Assembly (NCBI GenBank): GCA_031399025.1
Contig: JANNOJ010000096.1
Location: 1 to 44,936 of the forward strand
DNA: 44,936 nt
Direction of reading: 5' to 3'
Source: CBDBZL01 sp031399025
GTDB lineage: Bacteria; Pseudomonadota; Alphaproteobacteria; Sphingomonadales; Sphingomonadaceae
Shown here: positions 25,729 to 34,159 of the stretch, piece by piece
Numbering within the stretch: position 1 is the first letter of the stretch
Layout of the letters: each line of letters opens with the position of its first letter
Program-made: the position numbers and the translations under genes
The notes under the pieces: generated by a model
The model's input: the letters and a program-made list of their open reading frames with translations, nothing else
What the model was told of the DNA's origin: nothing
Databases searched by the model: none

Positions 25729-25913
25729 CGCACCGAGCCGGGCGGCGGCTGCCTGGTAACGCGATTCCCTACGTCGAGTAATGCCTGGTGCCTGTGCGCC
25801 AAATCAAACAGTGCTACCCTGAAACTCCGCGCAGACCTGAGCTGCCGCCGGGCGCCGATCACGCCGTCGAACGCGGCTTGTGCTTGCGCCAACGCTCTTG
25901 CGACAGGGCCCCG

Positions 25914-26636
25914 TTAGAGCGCCTGAAGCAGCCGTCGGTGCAGATAGTTCTCGTCGAAGCCCGCTATCTGCACCAGCTTGACTGAGTCCATAATGGTCAC
26001 ACTTCCTCGGCTCAGAGCCATCGCCCCCGCCAGCCGCAGTTCCTTGAGGACACGGTTTATGTGCACCGGGGTCATGCCGAGTGCGTCTGCCAGCACAAGC
26101 TGCGACAGCGGCAGGGCGAACTCCCCGCCTTGGGTCAGACCGATCGTTCGGGCGCGCAGGTAAAGCTCGCAGGTCAGGTGGGCCACGCGCTCGATCGCGC
26201 TGCGCCGCCCCATGCTGACGATCCAGGCGCGCATGATGCCTTCGTCGACCAGCTGGGCCGTGTACATCGCTCGAGCGATGTTGGGATGTTCGAGCATTAT
26301 GGTTTGCATGTCGGCACGGGACACCGTCGCAACCGTCGCCGGGGTGACCGCCTGGATACCGTGATCCATCTGGGCCAGCAGCTTGATGTGGAGGTCGCAG
26401 GCGTCGCCCGGCATCATGAACGCCATGATCTGCCGCGTACCGCTCGGCAGGATCTTGTAGCGGCAGATCCAACCCTCCAGCACGACGAACATCGGGCCGG
26501 TTTCGTCGCCTTCGCGGATCAGGTCCTGGCGCGCAGCATAACGGCGAGGACGCGCACTCGCCGCCTCGATCGCCGCGATATCCGTGTCCGAGAGGTCAGC
26601 CAAGCCACTGAGCTTGAGGACGAACGGATTGGCCAT
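25914..26636 (-). CDS. Crp/Fnr-family transcriptional regulator
   Basis: A 240-residue cytoplasmic DNA-binding protein. It has an N-terminal cyclic-nucleotide-binding-like barrel (IREGDETGPMFVVLEGWICR, MPGDACDLH), a dimer helix, and a C-terminal winged helix with recognition segment VLADALGMTPVHINRVLKEL. The cysteines needed for an Fnr iron-sulfur cluster are absent from the N-terminus, so it is not a classical oxygen sensor of that type. The effector is unknown. It is divergent from a small gene at 26812, with an AT-rich gap that contains TTGATCAA at 26684-26691. Confidence 0.88.
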   Translation of the reverse strand: MANPFVLKLSGLADLSDTDIAAIEAASARPRRYAARQDLIREGDETGPMFVVLEGWICRYKILPSGTRQIMAFMMPGDACDLHIKLLAQMDHGIQAVTPATVATVSRADMQTIMLEHPNIARAMYTAQLVDEGIMRAWIVSMGRRSAIERVAHLTCELYLRARTIGLTQGGEFALPLSQLVLADALGMTPVHINRVLKELRLAGAMALSRGSVTIMDSVKLVQIAGFDENYLHRRLLQAL

Positions 26637-26811
26637 GACCGCTTGTACAGGTGATGCGCAACCGAGGACAGTGCCGTCAAATATTGATCAAAGTTATTAT
26701 ACATTAGTGGTTTTCTTTGCGGGGATGGTAGGGAAAAGCCATCGTCGACCCGTCAATCAGGCGCCGACGGCCAAGCGCCGATGCGCTTCAGTCTGTACCG
26801 AAGGCGCTCAA

Positions 26812-27105
26812 ATGCCCATCAATGACAACTATTCGCCGACGCGGGAACTCGTCCCTGCCATGCCCGACGCCCACGGCCATGCCGCCCTGCTGCTTGTCGA
26901 GACACTGATCCACACGCTGGTAGAGCGCTGCGTTATCAGCAACGAGGATGCGGTTCAGATCATCGAAACGGCCAACGAGGTGCAGGCCGAGATAGCCGAG
27001 GCCGCCGACGGTGATGGCGCTCCGATGTGGCTGTCGCACGCGTTGCTGTCCTCCATCGCGGCATCGCTCAAGCTCGACGGAGACGGCGGCAAGGCTCCGC
27101 GCTGA
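26812..27105 (+). CDS. small hypothetical cytoplasmic protein
   Basis: A 97-residue acidic protein from ATG 26812 (MPINDNYSPTRELVPAMPD). It is predicted mainly helical (LLLVETLIHTLVERCVIS, AVQIIETANEVQAEIAEAA, HALLSSIAASLKLDG). No signal peptide, membrane helix or known motif was recognised. It lies divergent from the Crp-family regulator, so it may be one of its targets; this is position-based inference. The frame is open further upstream, but that part crosses the AT-rich promoter region and is unlikely to be coding. Confidence 0.6.
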   Translation: MPINDNYSPTRELVPAMPDAHGHAALLLVETLIHTLVERCVISNEDAVQIIETANEVQAEIAEAADGDGAPMWLSHALLSSIAASLKLDGDGGKAPR

Positions 27106-27137
27106 TCGGCGTTGTTGGGCGGCGTTCGGCAAGTGAC

Positions 27138-27152
27138 TGATATAGTGTATCA
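27138..27152. promoter_or_regulatory. second copy of the TGATA(C/T)A-G-TGTATCA palindrome
   Basis: TGATATAGTGTATCA differs at one position from the site at 8161-8175. It lies 33 bases after the hypothetical gene ending at 27105 and 122 bases before the small membrane-protein start at 27274. Confidence 0.45.
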
Positions 27153-27273
27153 ACTGATGCAGTTTAGGGCGCTGGGGTCCGGTTACTGCTAGTCCTATTG
27201 AGCCAATGTCCCGGATGCCCGCACAGACCTGAAGGTGGTGAGGAAGGGAGGCGGCCGATGCAAGGACCCTGCA

Positions 27274-27510
27274 ATGACCAGCATTCTTTCTGCGGCAATC
27301 GGGATGCTGATCGTGGGCGGCCTGCTGCTGGCGATCATTGAATGGTTGATCCGGCGGTCTTTAGACAGGCAGCAGGAGCAATCGCCAGACGGCACGCGGC
27401 TAGCGCTGACCCCCGGGCCGGATGAACCTCCAGTCGGACGGGGCGCAGATCTGGCTCCGCACCATCACCGTGACGCCGATCGATCCCTGGCCCCGATGGT
27501 CGCCGACTAG
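27274..27510 (+). CDS. small single-helix membrane protein, hypothetical
   Basis: A 78-residue protein from ATG 27274, with AAGGA seven bases upstream. The N-terminal half is one membrane helix (SAAIGMLIVGGLLLAIIEWL) followed by a basic segment (IRRSLDRQQ), which suggests an N-out, C-in single-pass protein. The C-terminal half is polar, with no known motif. The reading frame in that half could be partly chance, because it faces the 3' end of the MFS gene. Its stop TAG overlaps the stop of the convergent MFS gene by two bases. Confidence 0.5.
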   Translation: MTSILSAAIGMLIVGGLLLAIIEWLIRRSLDRQQEQSPDGTRLALTPGPDEPPVGRGADLAPHHHRDADRSLAPMVAD

Positions 27511-28745
27511 CGCTCGGCCTCCGGCATGGCGATGGAATCACCCGCACCAAGATCCGTGCGCCGCGCGCGGAACAGCAGCAGGAAGGCCACCGCCGTGATC
27601 GCCGCGAAGCCGCCCGGCAGCAGCCAGAAGCCGTGCCAATCCGTCTCTGCGCCGGCGCCGGCGCCCAGCTGAGCCGCATTGGCCAGGTTGCTGCCGATCA
27701 GATAGCCCACGCCCCAGGTCATCAGCGCCAGAAAGCTCTGCGCCCGGCTGCTGGCCTCGGCGGCAAAGTGGTTGCCGACCCAGATCGTTGCGGCGACGAA
27801 CACGAAGTCGAAGCCCACCCCGTGCAGCGCGAGGCCCAGGTAGACCAGCGGCATGATCGGCCCGTCGGCGGTGTAGGCGTTGGCGAAGATCCAATAGCGC
27901 ACCGCCCAGGCGGCCATGCCCAGGAATAGCACCCCCTTGATGCCCACCCAGCGGAAGAACAGCGGCAGCAGCAACAGGAAGCCGACCTCCGACACCTGGC
28001 CGATGGTTTGCGTGGCGGCCGGGTTGCCGACGCCGATATCGTCGAGGAACGGGTTGGCGTAGACATTGTAGAACGAGAACGGGATCATCATCAGCGTCGA
28101 GCAGACGATCAGCACCCAGAAGCTGCGGTCGGAGGTGCGGATTGCATCGAGCCCGAGCAGCGCCCCCAGCGACACCCGCCCGCCGCCGGCCTTGGGCGGC
28201 GTGTGCGGCAAGGTGAACGCATACAGGCCATAGGCGATCGAGACGCCGGCCGCGAGCAGGATGGGCTGCGCGGTCCGCTCGGCCTCGCCAGGCAGGACGA
28301 AGCTGACGACGAGGCCGGCGACAATCCAGCCGATGGTGCCGAACACACGGATGGCGGGAAACTGCTTCTCGCTGTCGCTCAGTGCATTGAGGGCGACCGT
28401 GTTCGACAGGGCGATGGTGGGCATGAAGGCGAGGAGCACGCCCAAGGTCGCCAGGAACATCAGCCCCGCATCGGCCCCGACCTGGGCCAAGACGAACAGC
28501 AGGACACCGGCGAACAGGTGGAGTACGCCCATCACCCGCTCGGCCGCGAAATACCGATCGGCGACCGCGCCGACGAACAGGGGCGCGGCGATCGCTGCCC
28601 AGCCTTGCGCCGAATAGATGGTCCCGACCGCATTCTCCAGCCCGCCCCGGGTCAGGTAGGTGGCGAAGGGCACGAACCAGGCGCCCCACACCGCATATTG
28701 CAGGAACATCATCAGCGACAGCCGCGCCCGCGTGCCAATAGTCAT
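27507..28745 (-). CDS. MFS transporter, nucleoside:H+ symporter (NupG/XapB-like) type
   Basis: A 412-residue inner-membrane transporter with about 12 hydrophobic segments. The opening RLSLMMFLQYAVWGAWFVPFATYL and the loops LALHGVGFDFVFVAATIWVG and RAQSFLALMTWGVGYLIGSN are typical of the NHS subgroup, which in many polysaccharide- and sugar-degrading bacteria sits in carbohydrate clusters. It is the last gene of the eight-gene operon from 35930, 70 bases after the preceding stop. I infer that it imports the sugar product of the periplasmic steps. The substrate is not readable from sequence. Confidence 0.85.
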   Translation of the reverse strand: MTIGTRARLSLMMFLQYAVWGAWFVPFATYLTRGGLENAVGTIYSAQGWAAIAAPLFVGAVADRYFAAERVMGVLHLFAGVLLFVLAQVGADAGLMFLATLGVLLAFMPTIALSNTVALNALSDSEKQFPAIRVFGTIGWIVAGLVVSFVLPGEAERTAQPILLAAGVSIAYGLYAFTLPHTPPKAGGGRVSLGALLGLDAIRTSDRSFWVLIVCSTLMMIPFSFYNVYANPFLDDIGVGNPAATQTIGQVSEVGFLLLLPLFFRWVGIKGVLFLGMAAWAVRYWIFANAYTADGPIMPLVYLGLALHGVGFDFVFVAATIWVGNHFAAEASSRAQSFLALMTWGVGYLIGSNLANAAQLGAGAGAETDWHGFWLLPGGFAAITAVAFLLLFRARRTDLGAGDSIAMPEAER

Positions 28746-28815
28746 GTGCTCGCCCCTCGCCTTGCATTCTCTCGGCCCTTCCCCGCTCCGTACAAGCGTG
28801 AGGGTAGGGCCCGCT

Positions 28816-29865
28816 CTATCGATCCAGTCCCAGGATGCGCCGGTTGCGCCCCGGATCGGGCGCAGCGCCGGCGAAGTCGTCGAACGCTCGCGCGGCCCGC
28901 CGGATCATGTGCGCGGCGATGAACGGCGCGCCTTCGGCCGCGCCCTGCTCGGGATGCTTGAGGAAGCATTCCCATTCCAGCACCGCCCACCCCTCGTAGC
29001 CATTCTGGGTCAGCCGCGAGAAGATGCCCCCGAAATCCACCTGCCCGTCGCCCAGCGAACGGAACCGGCCGGGGCGCTCGCCCCAATCGGCATAGCCGCC
29101 ATAGACCCCCGCCCGGCCGGACGGCACGAACTCAGCATCCTTGACGTGGAACATGGCGATCCGATCGTGATAGAGATCGATGAACTGCAGGTAATCGAGC
29201 TGTTGCAGCACGAAATGGCTCGGGTCGTAGAGGATGCTGGCGCGGGGATGGCCCTCGACCGCCGCCAGGAACCGCTCCCAGCTGATCCCGTCATGCAGGT
29301 CCTCGCCCGGGTGGATTTCGTAGGCCAGGTCGACGCCGACTTCATCGAAGGCGTCGAGCAGCGGCCGCCAGCGCCGCGCCAGCTCGGCGAAGCCTTCCTC
29401 CACCAGCCCGGCGGGCCGCTGCGGCCAGGGATAGACGGTATGCCACAGCAGCGCGCCCGAGAAGGTCGCGTGCGCTGCGAGGCCCAGCCGCCGGCTCGCC
29501 TTTGCGGCCAGGCGCAGCTGCTGGCACGCCCATTCGGTCCGCTCCGCGGGGCGGCCGTGCAGCTCGGGCGGGGCGAAGGCGTCGAACAGCGCGCCATAGG
29601 CCGGGTGGACCGCCACAAGCTGGCCTTGAAGATGCGTGGAAAGCTCCGTCACCTCCACCCCGGCCTCGGCGCAGATGCCCTTGACCTCGTCGCAATAATC
29701 CTGGCTCTCGGCGGCGCGCTGCAGGTCGAACAGCCGCGCGTCCCAGGTGGGAATCTGCACCCCCGCATAGCCAAGGTCGCCCGCCCATTGCGCGATCGAG
29801 GCCAGGCTGTTGAACGGGGCGGCGTCGCCCGCGAACTGCGCCAGGAAGATCGCCGGTCCCTTCAC
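28816..29865 (-). CDS. sugar phosphate isomerase/epimerase-like TIM-barrel protein, cytoplasmic
   Basis: A 349-residue TIM-barrel protein of the xylose-isomerase-like superfamily (AP endonuclease family 2 fold). Metal-site segments typical of the fold are seen: THLQGQLVAV, YEIHPGEDLHDG, ILYDPSHFVLQQLD, MFHVKDAEFVP and AVLEWECF. There is no signal peptide. The start is GTG 29865, fixed by its 4-base overlap (GTGA) with the end of the Gfo/Idh gene. Family members include isomerases, epimerases and 3-keto-glycoside lyases. The coupling to a Gfo/Idh oxidoreductase favours a keto-sugar substrate. Confidence 0.85.
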   Translation of the reverse strand: MKGPAIFLAQFAGDAAPFNSLASIAQWAGDLGYAGVQIPTWDARLFDLQRAAESQDYCDEVKGICAEAGVEVTELSTHLQGQLVAVHPAYGALFDAFAPPELHGRPAERTEWACQQLRLAAKASRRLGLAAHATFSGALLWHTVYPWPQRPAGLVEEGFAELARRWRPLLDAFDEVGVDLAYEIHPGEDLHDGISWERFLAAVEGHPRASILYDPSHFVLQQLDYLQFIDLYHDRIAMFHVKDAEFVPSGRAGVYGGYADWGERPGRFRSLGDGQVDFGGIFSRLTQNGYEGWAVLEWECFLKHPEQGAAEGAPFIAAHMIRRAARAFDDFAGAAPDPGRNRRILGLDR

Positions 29866-31010
29866 CCTGCCTCCTCCTCCAACTCGGTCCAGCGGCCGCC
29901 CAGGGAGCTGCTGGCGTGAGCCGCGGCGATGAATCGCATTGCCCGCATCCCCGCATCCAGGCTGGCATAGCACGGGCTTTCGGGCGGAGTTCCCCGCACC
30001 GCCAGCGCGAAATCGTGATAGATGTTGGCGAACGCCTCCAAGTAGCCTTCGGGATGGCCCGCCGGCGTGCGCGCGACCCGCAGCACCTGTGGGCCGAGAT
30101 AGCTGCGGTCCGCGCCTGCGGTCCAATGCTCCTCGGGCACGTCGAGCCGGGCGACGCGCAGGACGTTAGGGTACTCCTGCTCCCAATGCACCCCGCCCTC
30201 CTCGCACCAGACCGAGATGGCGAGCGCGTTGGCATCGCCCGCGCAGACCTGGCTGGCGACCAGCGTGCCGCGGGCGCCGCCCGCCAGATGGAACAGCGCC
30301 GCGCCGTCATCGTCGAGCGCGCGGCCCGGAACCGCTGCGCGCAAATCCGCCGACAGGCGCATCATGACCTCGCCCGTGATCGTCTCGACCAGGTTGAAGG
30401 CGTGCGTGCCGATGTCGCCGAACGCGCCCGCGAGGCCCGAGCGCGCCGGATCGATCCGCCATTCGGCCTGCTTGCCGATCGCGTCTTCGACCCGGGCCAA
30501 CCAGCCCTGCGTATAGCGCACCGCCACCCGGCGGACAGCGCCCAGCCCACCGCCGGCGACCAGCGCGCGCGCCTGGCGCACCATCGGATAGGCGGCATAG
30601 GTGTGGGTCACGCCGACGAGGCCGCCGGTGCGAGCGGCGGCGGCGGCGAGGGCATCGGCGGCCGCCATCGTGTCGGTCAGCGGCTTGTCGGTGAGCACGG
30701 GAAGGCCGGCCTCCAGCGCGGCGATCGCGACCGGCGCGTGCAGGTGGTTGGGGGTGACGATGGCGACGAACTCGGCGCGCTGGGCCCGATCCCGCGCCGC
30801 CTCGCCTTCGATCAGCGCCTCCCAGCCTGGGTAGCAGCGCTCGGGCGCCAGCCCCAGCGCCTCGCCGGAGCGGCGCGCGCGCGCCGGATCGCTCGACAGC
30901 GCGCCCGCCACCAGCCGGCAATTGCCCGCGATCGCCGCGGCGGTACGATGGACCGGGCCGATGAACGCGCCTTCGCCGCCGCCGACCATCGCATAGCGGA
31001 CGCCCGCCAT
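29862..31010 (-). CDS. Gfo/Idh/MocA-family oxidoreductase
   Basis: A 382-residue NAD(P)-dependent sugar oxidoreductase. The Rossmann N-terminus reads YAMVGGGEGAFIGPVHR, then FVAIVTPNHLHAPVAIAAL, and the catalytic lysine is in LTDKPLTDT (the EKP motif here with Asp in place of Glu). The C-terminal domain has SGLAGAFGDIGTHAFNLVE. Related enzymes oxidise or reduce hydroxyls of sugars and inositols, including 3-keto-glucose reduction. It starts 46 bases after the GMC gene ends and overlaps the next gene by 4 bases. There is no signal peptide, so it acts in the cytoplasm. Confidence 0.87.
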   Translation of the reverse strand: MAGVRYAMVGGGEGAFIGPVHRTAAAIAGNCRLVAGALSSDPARARRSGEALGLAPERCYPGWEALIEGEAARDRAQRAEFVAIVTPNHLHAPVAIAALEAGLPVLTDKPLTDTMAAADALAAAAARTGGLVGVTHTYAAYPMVRQARALVAGGGLGAVRRVAVRYTQGWLARVEDAIGKQAEWRIDPARSGLAGAFGDIGTHAFNLVETITGEVMMRLSADLRAAVPGRALDDDGAALFHLAGGARGTLVASQVCAGDANALAISVWCEEGGVHWEQEYPNVLRVARLDVPEEHWTAGADRSYLGPQVLRVARTPAGHPEGYLEAFANIYHDFALAVRGTPPESPCYASLDAGMRAMRFIAAAHASSSLGGRWTELEEEAG

Positions 31011-31056
31011 GGCTCAGCTCGCGCGCCTGAGAGTTCTTGCCACCCTTGCTACGCCC

Positions 31057-32733
31057 CTAGATCGCCCCCGCCTGGACCTGCCTGACGGCGTAGTCGGCAG
31101 CGCGGGCGGTTAATGCCATAAAGGTCAGCGACGGGTTCACGCAGGAGACCGAAGCCATCTGCGCGCCGTCGGTCACGAACAGGTTGGCCGCATCGTGCGC
31201 CTGGCTCCATTGGTTGAGCACCGAACGGCGGGGATCGGCCCCCATGCGCGCCCCGCCCATCTCGTGGATGGCGTCGCCCGGGACGTGCTCGCCCCGGCTG
31301 CTGCTGACGTCGAGCAGGCCAGCCGCCCGCAGCATCTTCTCGCCCTCGGTCCGGGCGTCATCCATCATCCGGATCTCGTTATCGCGGAAAGTGACGTCGA
31401 AGCGCATCAGCGGCATCCCGAAGCGGTCCACCTGGTCGGGGTGCAGGCTGACCCGGTTGTCCTCATAGGGCAGGCATTCGCCGAACGCGCCCATGCCGAA
31501 CCGCCACGGACCATAGCGGCGCATGGCGTGCTTCATCGATGCACCGAAGCCCTCGGGAAAAGCCGGGCGACGGCTTGCGCTGCCCTGGTAGCCGTAGCCA
31601 CGGCGGAAGCCGACCCCTTCCTCCCCGCCCACGTTGCGGAAGCGCGGAATATAGACCCCGCCGGGCCGCCGGCCGTACTCGATATAGTCGGTAAGGCCGG
31701 GGATCTCGCCCGAGACATTGACGCGGAAGATGTGGTCCATCACATAGCGGCCCAGCGTGCCGCTGGCATCGAAATGGCTCCTGTCGCTGCCGGCAGCCCG
31801 CGAATTCATCAGGATCTGCGTCGAGGCCATGGCCGAGGCGCACAGGAAGACGAGCCGTGCGGGAATGAGTTCGGCGGCAAGCGTGCCCGCATCGACCACG
31901 CGCACCCCCGTCACCCGCTTGCTCGCCGGGTCATATTCCAGGCTGGTCACGACCGCATCGGAGCGCAGCGTCAGCCGGTCGGTGGCGCGGGCGGCGGGGA
32001 GCGTCACCGCCTGCGTCGAGAAATAGGCGCCGAACGAACAGCCGCGGCTGCACTGGTCGCGGTACTGGCACTTGATGCGGCCCTGATCCAGCTTGTCCTC
32101 GGTGATGTTGGACAGCCGGCCGTTGATCAGCTTGCGCCCCGGCGAGGTCGCCTCAAGCCGCTCCTTCAGCCATTGCTCGGCGATGTTCATCGGCATTGGC
32201 GGCTGGAACCGGCTGTCGGGAAGATGCGCCAGGTTTTCGCGCGAACCCGAGACGCCGATGTAGTCCTCGACGTAATCGTACCAGGGCACGAGATCATGGT
32301 AGCGGATCGGCCAGTCGATCCCGACCTCCTCGCGCTTGTTCGCCTCGAAGTCCTCCGGGCTCCAGCGGAAGCTCCAGCGTCCCCAGATCAGCGACTTGCC
32401 GCCGACGGCGCCCGGGCGGATCCAGTAGAATTTCTCCCCCTCGTCGTAGACATAGGGGTTGAGCCGGTCGTTGTTGTAGAATTTCTGAGTGGCGGGGGAG
32501 ACATAGCCGTGTCTGGCTATGAAGTAGTCGCTCTCCGCCACGGGCTTGGGCATGAGGTCGCGGGCCGGAACCCGATACGCCGGCGCGCCGTCGTAGTCAT
32601 AGTCCCGCCGATGTTCGACCATCGTTCCGCGGTCGAGCATCAGCACGCGCATGCCCTTTTCCGTCAGCTCCTTGGCCGCCCAGCCGCCGCTCACTCCGGA
32701 GCCGATGACGATTGCGTCGTACATATTGGCCAT
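31057..32733 (-). CDS. GMC-family oxidoreductase, candidate glycoside 3-dehydrogenase large subunit
   Basis: A 558-residue flavoprotein. The FAD motif AIVIGSGVSGGWAAKEL opens the chain; GGKSLIWGRWSFRW and RDQCSRGCSFGAYFS lie in the middle; MGGARMGADPRRSVL and VNPSLTFMALTARAA, with the active-site Asn, close it. This form is shared by gluconate-2-dehydrogenase large subunits and FAD-dependent glucoside 3-dehydrogenases. It has no export signal. In this family the enzyme is carried out by its small subunit, which has a Tat signal, and that small subunit is encoded two genes upstream (33593-34159). Function as a C3-dehydrogenase is inferred from family and neighbours. Confidence 0.88.
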   Translation of the reverse strand: MANMYDAIVIGSGVSGGWAAKELTEKGMRVLMLDRGTMVEHRRDYDYDGAPAYRVPARDLMPKPVAESDYFIARHGYVSPATQKFYNNDRLNPYVYDEGEKFYWIRPGAVGGKSLIWGRWSFRWSPEDFEANKREEVGIDWPIRYHDLVPWYDYVEDYIGVSGSRENLAHLPDSRFQPPMPMNIAEQWLKERLEATSPGRKLINGRLSNITEDKLDQGRIKCQYRDQCSRGCSFGAYFSTQAVTLPAARATDRLTLRSDAVVTSLEYDPASKRVTGVRVVDAGTLAAELIPARLVFLCASAMASTQILMNSRAAGSDRSHFDASGTLGRYVMDHIFRVNVSGEIPGLTDYIEYGRRPGGVYIPRFRNVGGEEGVGFRRGYGYQGSASRRPAFPEGFGASMKHAMRRYGPWRFGMGAFGECLPYEDNRVSLHPDQVDRFGMPLMRFDVTFRDNEIRMMDDARTEGEKMLRAAGLLDVSSSRGEHVPGDAIHEMGGARMGADPRRSVLNQWSQAHDAANLFVTDGAQMASVSCVNPSLTFMALTARAADYAVRQVQAGAI

Positions 32734-32750
32734 GACGATGATCCTAAAAT

Positions 32751-33593
32751 TCAGGCGCGAAGTGCGCTGAGCGCCGCGAAGCTGGTCCGGATGTCGGGCA
32801 GGTAGGGTGCCGGCGACTGATCGTTCTCCACATAGAAGTGTTTGACGCCGGCCATAGCATCGAGCGTGAAAATGTCGGCGAAATCAATCGTTCCCTGGCC
32901 CACGCTGGTCATCTCCCCGTCGGCGGTGCGATCCTTCACGTGATAGGCGTAGATCCGGCCGGGCAGGCGGCTGATGATGGCCTTGGCGTCCTCGCCCGCG
33001 GCAACGGTCCAGAACAGGTCGAGCTCGATCTTGACCAGCGCGGGATCGGTCTCGGCCACCAGCCGATCGAACAGGCTGCGGCCGCCGGGCTTCATGGTGA
33101 ACTCGAAATCGTGGTTGTGATAGCCCAAGCCGAGCGCGGCCCCCGCGAGCCGCTCCGCCCAGCGGTTGAAGCGCGCACTGGCCGCCGTCCACCCCTCGGC
33201 GGTGCGATGCGCCTCGTCCATCCACGGCACGATGACCGTGTCGGCGCCCAGCGTCGTGGCCATCGCCAACGACCGGTCGAAATCGGCAACCAGCGCCTCG
33301 TAGCCGATGTGGATCGAGGGTGAGACCAGGCCCACCCGCTCCATCGTGGCGCGCAGGGCGGCATGGTCCATCGCCTCGTAGCCGCCCCCGCCGAATTCCA
33401 CCTCGCGGTAGCCGATCTGGGCGACCTGCTCGAGCGTGCCCAGCGGATCGCGCGAGAACAGCTCGCGCACGGTGTAAAGCTGGAGACCGATGGGTCCGGG
33501 CGGCGGCACGTTGGCCATGGCGAACAGCGGCTGGGCCGCAAGCGCCGTCCCGAGCACGGCGCTGCCCGCCAGCCATTCGCGCCGGCTGATCAT
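32751..33593 (-). CDS. exported TIM-barrel sugar isomerase/epimerase-like protein (Tat)
   Basis: A 280-residue protein whose N-terminus, MISRREWLAGSAVLG, is a twin-arginine signal ending near LFAMA, so the barrel is exported folded. The body is a xylose-isomerase-like TIM barrel: PIGLQLYTVRELFSRDPLG, YREVEFGGGGYEAMDH, LGLGYHNHDFEFTM, KIELDLFWTVAAGED, IYAYHVKDRT and KHFYVENDQSP. The upstream gene's stop overlaps the start (TGATG); GTG 33596 is an alternative. Exported members of this group occur beside DUF1080 proteins and are suspected to act on 3-keto-sugars. The exact reaction is unknown. Confidence 0.85.
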   Translation of the reverse strand: MISRREWLAGSAVLGTALAAQPLFAMANVPPPGPIGLQLYTVRELFSRDPLGTLEQVAQIGYREVEFGGGGYEAMDHAALRATMERVGLVSPSIHIGYEALVADFDRSLAMATTLGADTVIVPWMDEAHRTAEGWTAASARFNRWAERLAGAALGLGYHNHDFEFTMKPGGRSLFDRLVAETDPALVKIELDLFWTVAAGEDAKAIISRLPGRIYAYHVKDRTADGEMTSVGQGTIDFADIFTLDAMAGVKHFYVENDQSPAPYLPDIRTSFAALSALRA

Positions 33594-34159
33594 CACGACG
33601 AGAACACCTTGCTGACTTGGGAATAGGGATATGCGCCGTCATAGCGGCCGGGCACGGGCAGATATTCGCGCTCCTGGGTGATGCCGATCTCCGAGGTGAA
33701 GTAGCCGGTGATCACGAGCTGGCGGAACTTTTCAAAGAAATCCGCGCCGTGAGCCAGTTGGTCGCCCATCGCCAGCGTCAGCAGCGCGTCCTGCTGCTCG
33801 GGCGTCGCCCTGGCCGCCGCGGTCGCGTAGTCGGTCTGGCTGCGCGCCTCGATGGCATCGAGCCCGACGAGGATCGGCGCGCGCTCCGCGGGCAGCGCCC
33901 AGTCGGCGAGCAGCTTCTCGATGAATTCGGGCACCCCGGCGGCGATCGCGCCCGGTGTGTCGGTGGTCGGGATCACCCGCTCGCTCAGCGCGGTCATCAG
34001 CGCGCGCTGTTGCGGGGTGAACACGGGCACGCTGGGCGCCCCCCCGCTGATCGGCGTCACCTGCGCCCGCGCCTCTGCGGCGCGGGCGATCGGGGCGAAC
34101 AGGCCCGCGCCGAACATCGCCACCATGCCGGCCAGTGCATCCCTGCGATCGATGTTCAT
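33593..34159 (-). CDS. gluconate 2-dehydrogenase subunit 3-like protein (Tat), small subunit for the GMC enzyme
   Basis: A 188-residue protein with a twin-arginine signal (MNIDRRDALAGMVAMFGAG, cleavage near ARAAEA). The mature part has the subunit-3 pattern: FTPQQRALMTALSERVIPTTDTPGA in pieces, GVPEFIEKLL, the helix region around DQLAHGADFFEKFRQL, and VITGYFTSEIG near the C-terminus. Such small subunits guide a signal-less GMC oxidoreductase through the Tat pathway and help in its maturation. The start at 34159 overlaps the DUF1080 stop by 4 bases. The partner GMC gene lies two genes downstream, after the exported TIM-barrel gene. Confidence 0.87.
   Translation of the reverse strand: MNIDRRDALAGMVAMFGAGLFAPIARAAEARAQVTPISGGAPSVPVFTPQQRALMTALSERVIPTTDTPGAIAAGVPEFIEKLLADWALPAERAPILVGLDAIEARSQTDYATAAARATPEQQDALLTLAMGDQLAHGADFFEKFRQLVITGYFTSEIGITQEREYLPVPGRYDGAYPYSQVSKVFSS

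Noticed and set aside
26684..26691. Fnr/FixK box upstream of the Crp-family gene (TTGATCAA)
   Set aside because: The spacing is wrong: Fnr-type sites need a four-base gap between TTGAT and ATCAA. Only the AT-rich promoter character is noted.
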